DNA from: Panopea generosa
Taxonomy: Eukaryota; Mollusca; Bivalvia; Adapedonta; Hiatellidae
Assembly: GCA_029582155.1 (NCBI GenBank)
Contig: CM055899.1
Coordinates: 78,155,719 to 78,219,718 of the forward strand
Length of the DNA stretch: 64,000 nt
Reading direction: 5' to 3'
Positions 57,127 through 64,000 of this stretch are shown one piece after another. Within the stretch, counting starts at the first letter, position 1. Every line of letters starts with the position of its first letter. The notes below the pieces were generated by a model. The model was not told the origin of the DNA, did not search any database, and saw only the letters and a list, made by a program, of their open reading frames with translations. A program made the translations under genes and the position numbers.

Positions 57127-58174
57127 TTAACATATCCTAGTTAAAACAATATAACTATACCTTTTTCATATACTTTTAATCCTTTTATTTTGTAAATAAA
57201 TCCCATGGTCATCCGGAAACTGACGATCTGAAGATAATATAGTGTTGTTTTTTACGGTAGAGTTAAGTTAGCTAGATATTCGTCTTTGATATTCGATAAT
57301 CATCATGAATCTAACGCTAACCCTTACCCTAATTCTAGCCCTAACCCTAACCCTAACCTTCAATTTGAAGAGTTTCTCCTTTAAATATCAAAATATAGAA
57401 AAAACGAATATCAAACTAACTTCTAACTGTTTTTGTATTTTCAGTTTTACATTCACAACCATCAATAAAAGCCGTAAAATTGCTATAATAAAAGCACGAT
57501 CTTTTAGATATGCCTTTATATGAACATCTTCCATCTGTCCATCACAATGTTTTAAAGAAAATGTATTCACTATTGGTCGCTTGAACTGAATAGTTGTGTC
57601 ACCATGGTCTAGATTTCTGTAGATCAACATGCGCTTAGACCATGCATATACATGCATATAACGTGCTTACGATTGAAATACATCTACAAATGTTTAAGTT
57701 TATTACATGAATATGAAAAAAATAAATGGAGTATATTTACTGAGTTGAAATATTGTTACAACATGCCTCCGCCACTTTGCTCTAACTTCCCTCGACCACA
57801 AATTATCTGTGACATAAGATTGAACAAAACATATATTATCTTGAAGATATGCAGATTTGATTCGAGTAAACTAAAATTAAAGATAATTGTATTCCATATA
57901 ATTGATACTAAAAGCTTGTACCCCTAAAACAGTGAAAACACTATTGACGAAACGAAAAATATTTTTTCTTAATAAATATCGCTAGCACTCTTCATCTGCC
58001 ACCATTCCAATATTTTTTTATTATTAATAATGATGGCGCCTATATATACTTCGTCAAATGGATTAAATAGGAATATTACTATATATCATTTCCTGTCCTT
58101 GTTCCTACTTACCCCGTGTTTCACATTACGCGATCTACCCTGCCTCAGTGTATCCCAAACATTTTTAAAAATGA
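57127..58174 (-). repeat. Right arm of the 1.04-kb inverted repeat
   Basis: Reverse complement of 44314-45353. It contains the telomere-like CCCTAACCCTAACCCTAACC block at about 57339-57358 and a plus-strand frame of 91 codons (57652-57927) that matches the left arm's 44560-44844 frame. The outer end reads CTACCCTGCCTCAGTG. Confidence 0.88.
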
Positions 58175-58204
58175 AACTGTACTACAACAATCGGATAGAA
58201 GGCG

Positions 58205-58622
58205 CCATGCGTGCAAAAGTTGACGTTTTCTGATTTTTCTGCGGACAAAATACGTCATGCGGACAAAATACGTCATGCGGACAAAAGGCGTCATTTTTCT
58301 TAATTTTCTGCGGACAAAAGGCGTCATGCGGACAAAAGGCGTCATTTTTCTAAATTTTCTGCGGATAAAAGGCGTCATGTAGACAAAAGTCGACGTTTTT
58401 CTAATTTTTTCTGCGGATAAAAAGCGTCATGCGGACGAAAGGCATCATTTTTCTTTTTTTTTCTGCGGACAAAAGGCCTTATGCGGACAAAAGGCGTCAT
58501 TTTTCTAAATTTTCTGCGGATAAAAGGCGTCATGTGGACAAAAGTCGACGTTTTTCTAATTTTTTCTGCGGATAAAAAGCGTTGTGGACAAAAAGCGTCA
58601 AGCGGACAAAAAGCGCCTGCAC
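58205..58622. repeat. Minisatellite built on an 18-bp motif, about 52-bp period
   Basis: TGCGGACAAAAGGCGTCA occurs about 16 times, mostly in pairs separated by T-rich ATTTTTCTAAATTTTC spacers, giving a period of about 51-53 bp. Frames on both strands (for example 58375-58683 minus) are artefacts. Confidence 0.88.
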
Positions 58623-58736
58623 AGCTGGCAACACGATCAGTAAGTGTCACTGAGTATTTCGTATATTGCTGAAAATGGCCCATATTGAATTGTTTATGGC
58701 AACATAATCAGTGATTATATGGCTGTAATAAGGGAA

Positions 58737-59670
<934 letters not shown>

Positions 59671-59679
59671 CAACCTATT

Positions 59680-60375
59680 TAGCGGTCAATGGTTAAAATT
59701 AATTATCCAAGGAAAATGACTATTGACCAAAAGCAGAAAACTATTGACCAAGACGCAATCGAAGTTTATAGGTCACTGCTTTGGGTCAATAGTCATTTTC
59801 CAAGAATAAATAATTTTAATCATTATATATCATTATGAATGCTTCAATCTGATTGGTTGAATCCCGAACTAAACAAGTCAAGTAAAATTAACTATTGACC
59901 ACTTTTTCCTTCAAAAATGAACTATTGACCATTTATTATGTCGAAACCGGTTCTGTCAGGTTACCGAGTCAATAGCACAAATGAAACCTTCTCCCGTTTT
60001 CATGCTGATAGTTATTCAAACTCCATTAAATTTTGCTCTACGCATTAAAACAACAGTTAAACTGAACTGTTTATAATATTCCGTAGATTAAAACTGATTC
60101 TGAAGTCGCACTTTTTTAACGCTAAAATATAATTAAACCATTTTCCACAACTGACATGTTTTTATAGTGACGTTAGGCTGTATACGTATTGACGTTGATG
60201 ACGTTATTTTGATCAAGAGCGGATTCAGAATGTAGCTCAATACCGGTTTCGACAGAATAAGTGGTGAATAGTTCATTTTTGAAGGAATAAGTGGTCAATA
60301 GTTCATTTTATTTGGCCTGATTAGTTCGGGTTTCAACCATTCAGACTGAAGCATTCATTTTTATATATGACAATA
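59680..60375. mobile_element. Nested foldback element with ACTATTGACC motifs
   Basis: The outer arm at about 59815-59965 (GAATGCTTCAATCTGATTGG, GAACTATTGACCA, TCGAAACCGG) pairs with 60240-60370. A second pair, 59680-59730 and 59775-59830 (GGAAAATGACTATTGACC / GGTCAATAGTCATTTTCC), lies at its left. No coding content. It looks like a non-autonomous DNA element. Confidence 0.7.
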
Positions 60376-60408
60376 CGTTTCACATACATATGTATACACC
60401 ACTAAGGC

Positions 60409-60548
60409 CATAATGAACTAATTACTAGATTATCATCCAAGTCAACCCCCTAGTTTGCATGCAAGACGGCATATATATAAATTCCATTCTGCCCCTTTTT
60501 ATGAAAACAATGGATGGGAATCTAGTAATTAATTTATAATGGCATAAT
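60409..60548. mobile_element. Mini-MITE, about 140 bp
   Basis: TIRs of about 35 bp: GAACTAATTACTAGATTATC at the left and GGGAATCTAGTAATTAATTT at the right, continuing into GCCATAA / TTATAATGGC at the ends. Confidence 0.6.
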
Positions 60549-60852
60549 CATGAAATGACTTTAGTACACGTAAATGTAAATGAAGTTGTTGTTCAACTGA
60601 TATTATATTACGAAACCTGGACAACATTGTATATCCATAGACAACATCTTACATCATTATAACAAAGTAAACCATGTGATTCTAAGGTTTTCTATTTATT
60701 CTTAATTAGCCGCATTTAACATAGGTGATTGCGTATACCTCCTGAGTGGACACTAATATTGCACGAGACGTCTCAGTACTAAGCTATTTTATTATATCAT
60801 AAGTACAAAAATGTCGATGACCTAAACAAATCTTATCTTTTCGTTCACATAC

Positions 60853-61095
60853 AGCTATCAACAGTGCAGAGGTGTGGTTTTCCTCTTGCCCGGAACACTA
60901 CATTTAAAAATTTGTATGCTTTGACAACGCACTTCTTAAACACTGCCCCTTGCACCAAGCTGTTGTAATTCTGATGGTGCCTAATGTCGATGACAAGTCT
61001 GAAGCAGACGAATTACCTTTGATGGAAATAGCAAATACGGGATTGACAATCGGAGGTCATCTTAACGTGCAGACTTACAATACCCACGTAAAGAA
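60853..61095 (+). pseudogene. Possible exon or gene fragment, function unknown
   Basis: A GC-richer stretch with an acceptor-like CACATACAG at about 60846-60854 and a consensus donor at 61096 (GAACA|GTAAGTTA). One frame reads VQRCGFPLARNTTFKNLYAL and stops at about 60965. Another is open across the overlap and beyond, with HCPLHQAVVILMVPNVDD and LTIGGHLNVQTYNTHVKN. Codon use looks protein-like, but the switch of frame suggests either a broken copy or a real start inside at the Met of VILMVPN. I do not recognise the family. No partner exon was found nearby. Confidence 0.35.
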
Positions 61096-61508
61096 CAGTA
61101 AGTTATTTTTACGTTTGACGATCACGAATACAAATGCATGGCTGTGTGAGCATTTTACTTTGTCCAAAAACAATCCAATCAATAATGTAAGCAATATAAA
61201 TCAAATTAGGAATGCATATTTATTAAAGACCGCAAGTACTTTGATTTGTGTTCAATATTTACTGGCTTAAACGATATGTCAACTAATTTCAGAAATGACT
61301 TAACATTACTATCGAATACCAAGCAATCTTATCTTAGATGAATATAAAGTTTATTGTTTTATTCTAAACATGCTGTTTTAGTTATAATTTGTTATATTGA
61401 TTTCTATTATACTATTGTGGTATATGCTTCGTCTACAAGCTCTCGACGTTGTTTTTTTTGCAAACGGCCGTTCCAATATGCATCCCCGTTGTGGCGTTTT
61501 CTGCATCC
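61096..61508. other. Intergenic or intron, nothing seen
   Basis: AT-rich sequence between the possible exon and SINE-2 copy d. No matching acceptor exon recognised. Confidence 0.45.
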
Positions 61509-61760
61509 TGGTCCGGATAGCTTAGTCGGTAGCGCGTCCGACTATCAATCCAAAGAGTCATGAGTATGAATCCTTGTCCGGCCACAGTCTTCGTGATGAG
61601 AACATTACGTCTCATTGTCATTCATCTTTCATAGCTGATTCAAGTGAGAAAATTAGCAATCACTTGCGAAGGTGGATGTGCTCGAATACTGGTCCAGGAT
61701 CCCAGGTTCGGAACTTTAACGGCATACACTGAGGCTAAACATTTAAACATTCAATCAAAA
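61509..61760 (+). mobile_element. SINE-2 copy d
   Basis: Most complete head of the family: GGTCCGGATAGCTTAGTCGG, TAGCGCGTCCGACTATC, GAGTATGAATCC (B-box decayed), then ATAGCTGATTCAAGTGAG, CAATCACTTGCGAAGGTGG, CCAGGATCCCAGGTTCGG and the tail GAGGCTAAACATTTAAACAT. Confidence 0.85.
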
Positions 61761-62680
61761 TATTCTGCTGTATATGTGCAGCGGCCTGACATTATTCGTT
61801 CGATGCATTATTTGTGACAGTATTATCTTGTCATTTTAATACCTCGTCTCCTGTTTACATAAACAAGGTGTAAAGAAAGTTCGTAGACATCAGGAAAATA
61901 TGTTTTACTACTTTAAGTAACTCCCCAAGTTTGTCCATTACATATACTTAAGATTCAGTATACCGCAGCGGTGAAAATGAACTCAACAATCAATTCGTTA
62001 CCCCACCCTGTTTTTTCACCATATACTCGATGTAAATCTAAATATGATCAATATTTGCACTTTTACAAAAAAAGCATTACATACATTCAGTTCCAAATAG
62101 TGTTACTATATAAAATATTTATAAAGATACCAAAAATTAACGCTGGCATTCTACATTAATCGATATATCTTGAATTCTTTACAGACATATATTCGGATGG
62201 TCCAAATCGGTACCATCTTGATCAAGGGGAGATAACAATGTTACTTCCTTAAGGGGTAGAGTTCCAGGCTATTTCCTAAAATGTATATTTTAAAACATTT
62301 GGGGATTCCACAGTGGTTGATAGATAAAAAGAAAGAACACGGATTGCCTCACCTATACTTTTGTGACGATCCCCGATATTATGTGTTTCTTTCTTCAACA
62401 CTTCCGCAAATATCGAACAAGTGTTAAAAAATTCAATATTTGGTATGTTTTATTATCGTTATAGATAATACTTTAAAGTGTTGGGCATACTAGAAGTTCT
62501 GATTGTACAGCACATTTATTTTGAAACTGTTTGGAACTATTTTATCGGTCGGAGGAAACAGTATAACAAAGGTTATAGAACAAAATTATAAATGCGCCTC
62601 ACGATGACTACAGAAGGCATCGTTACGCTCGCTCGCGTTCCAAAATGAAAGTGACACTAAACACTTTAGTAGTTTACTAC
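61761..62680. other. Intergenic, nothing coding seen
   Basis: It contains AAGGGGAGATAAC at about 62223, a short motif very common in bivalve non-coding DNA (from memory). No exon recognised. Confidence 0.45.
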
Positions 62681-62684
62681 TACA

Positions 62685-64000
62685 GTAGACATAGTACCAC
62701 TACATATGTATTACACTCTATGGTGGTTATCACAGGGTCTCCTAGCGGTGTCTCTATACAAATACAGATACAAACATAAGTAAAAGACCTACAGTGGACA
62801 AAGTACCACTACATATGTATGACACTCTATGGTGGTTATCACAGGGTCTCCCTGCGGTGTCTCTATAAAAATACAGATACAAACATAAGTAAAATACCTA
62901 CAGTGGACATAGTACCACTACATATGTATGACACTCTATGGTGGTTATCACAGGGTCTCCCCGCGGTGTCTCTATAAAAATACAGATACAAACATAAGTA
63001 AAATACCTACAGTAGACATAGTACCACTACATATGTATTACACTCTATGGTGGTTATCACAGGGTCTCCTAGCGGTGTCTCTATACAAATACAGATACAA
63101 ACATAAGTAAAATACCTACAGTGGACATAGTACCACTACATATGTATGACACTCTATGGTGGTTATCACAGGGTCTCCCCGCGGTGTCTCTATAAAAATA
63201 CAGATACACATATAAGTAAAATACCTACAGTGGACATAGTACCACTTCATATGTATGACACTCTATGGTGGTTATCACAGGGTCTCCCCGCGGTGTCTCT
63301 ATAAAAATACAGATACAAACATAAGTAAAATACCTACAGTAGACATAGTACCACTACATATGTATTACACTCTACGGTGGTTATCACAGCGTCTCCTAGC
63401 GGTGTCTCTACACAAATACAGATACAAACATAAGTAAAAGACCTACAGTGGACATAGTACCACTACATATGTATGCAACTCTATGGTGGTTATCACCGGG
63501 TCTCCTCACGGTGTCTCTATACAAATACAGATACAAACATAAGTAAAATACCTACAGTGGACAAAGTGCCACTAGATATGTATTACACACTATGGTGGTT
63601 ATCACCGGGTCGCCCTGCGCTGTCTCTATAAAAATACAGATACAAACATAAGTAAAATACCTACAGTGGACAAAGAACCACTAGATATGTATTACACTCT
63701 ATGGTGGTTATCAACGGGTCTCCCCGCGGTGTCTCTATAAAAATACAGATACAAACATAAGTAAAATACCTACAGTGGACATAGTACCACTAGATATGTA
63801 TTACACACTAGGGTGGTTATTACTGGGTCTCCCCGCGGTGTATCTATAAAAATACAGATACAAACATAAGTAAAATACCTACAGTGGACAAAGTGCCACT
63901 AGATATGTATGACACTCTATGGTGGTTATTACAGGGTCTCCCCGCGGTGTCTCTACAAAAATACAGATACAAACATAAGTAAAATACCTACAGTGGACAT
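62685..64000. repeat. 109-bp satellite array, at least 12 copies, runs off the right edge
   Basis: The unit contains AGTACCACTACATATGTATG, ACACTCTATGGTGGTTATCA, GGGTCTCCCCGCGGTGTCTC and AAATACAGATACAAACATAA. Two sub-variants (CTAGCGG with TACAAATAC, and CCCGCGG with AAAAATAC) tend to alternate in groups at the left end. 109 is not a multiple of three, so frames stay short. Confidence 0.95.

Noticed and set aside
44314-58174. Polinton-type element because of the long terminal inverted repeats
   Set aside because: No polymerase, integrase or capsid-type genes are recognisable inside; the only coding content is the LINE and one small frame.

Overview
This is eukaryotic, intron-rich, AT-rich DNA, most likely from a bivalve mollusc. 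The basis is the mix of tRNA-headed SINEs with conserved bodies, runs of the 'GGGCCATAACTC' repeat type, a pearl-like element (core repeats plus a GAC microsatellite plus a conserved tail), TTAGGG-type telomere-like motifs and an ankyrin/TRP channel gene spread over tens of kilobases. I cannot name the species.

The left two thirds (about 844 to 40509, minus strand) is one gene. Nine small exons with good splice sites and matching phases join into a 315-codon N-terminal part of a TRP channel: an acidic N-terminus, two clear ankyrin repeats plus a probable third, the pre-S1 linker with a K-W-x-x-F motif, S1 and S2. The gene runs off the left edge before S3-S6. The six largest introns each carry at least one large, different tandem array: 30 bp (intron 8), 64 bp (intron 7), 39 bp and about 190 bp (intron 5), 108 bp (intron 4), 54 bp grading into a 104-bp dimer plus a 70-bp array (intron 3), and 52 bp (intron 1). 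Two arrays contain very recent multi-kilobase duplications (2768 bp and 3984 bp). Long open frames in these arrays come from repeat units that are multiples of three without stops, not from genes.

The right third (about 40.5 to 64 kb) is gene-poor and made of mobile elements. It holds a LINE tail, SINEs of three families (one with a clear 13-bp target duplication) and an 8-kb Tx1/L1-like LINE (47749-55805, minus). That LINE is flanked by an unusually long, nearly identical 411-bp direct repeat best read as its target-site duplication. Around it stand two inverted arms of about 1.04 kb (44314-45353 and 57127-58174), each with a telomere-like block and a conserved short open frame. Beyond lie a pure 280-bp TCTG microsatellite, foldback/MITE elements, one possible exon (60853-61095) and a 109-bp array that runs off the right edge.

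No rRNA, intact tRNA, CRISPR or bacterial-type operon was seen. All coordinates of repeats are read by eye and are good to roughly 10 to 30 bases unless a splice site or duplication edge fixes them.
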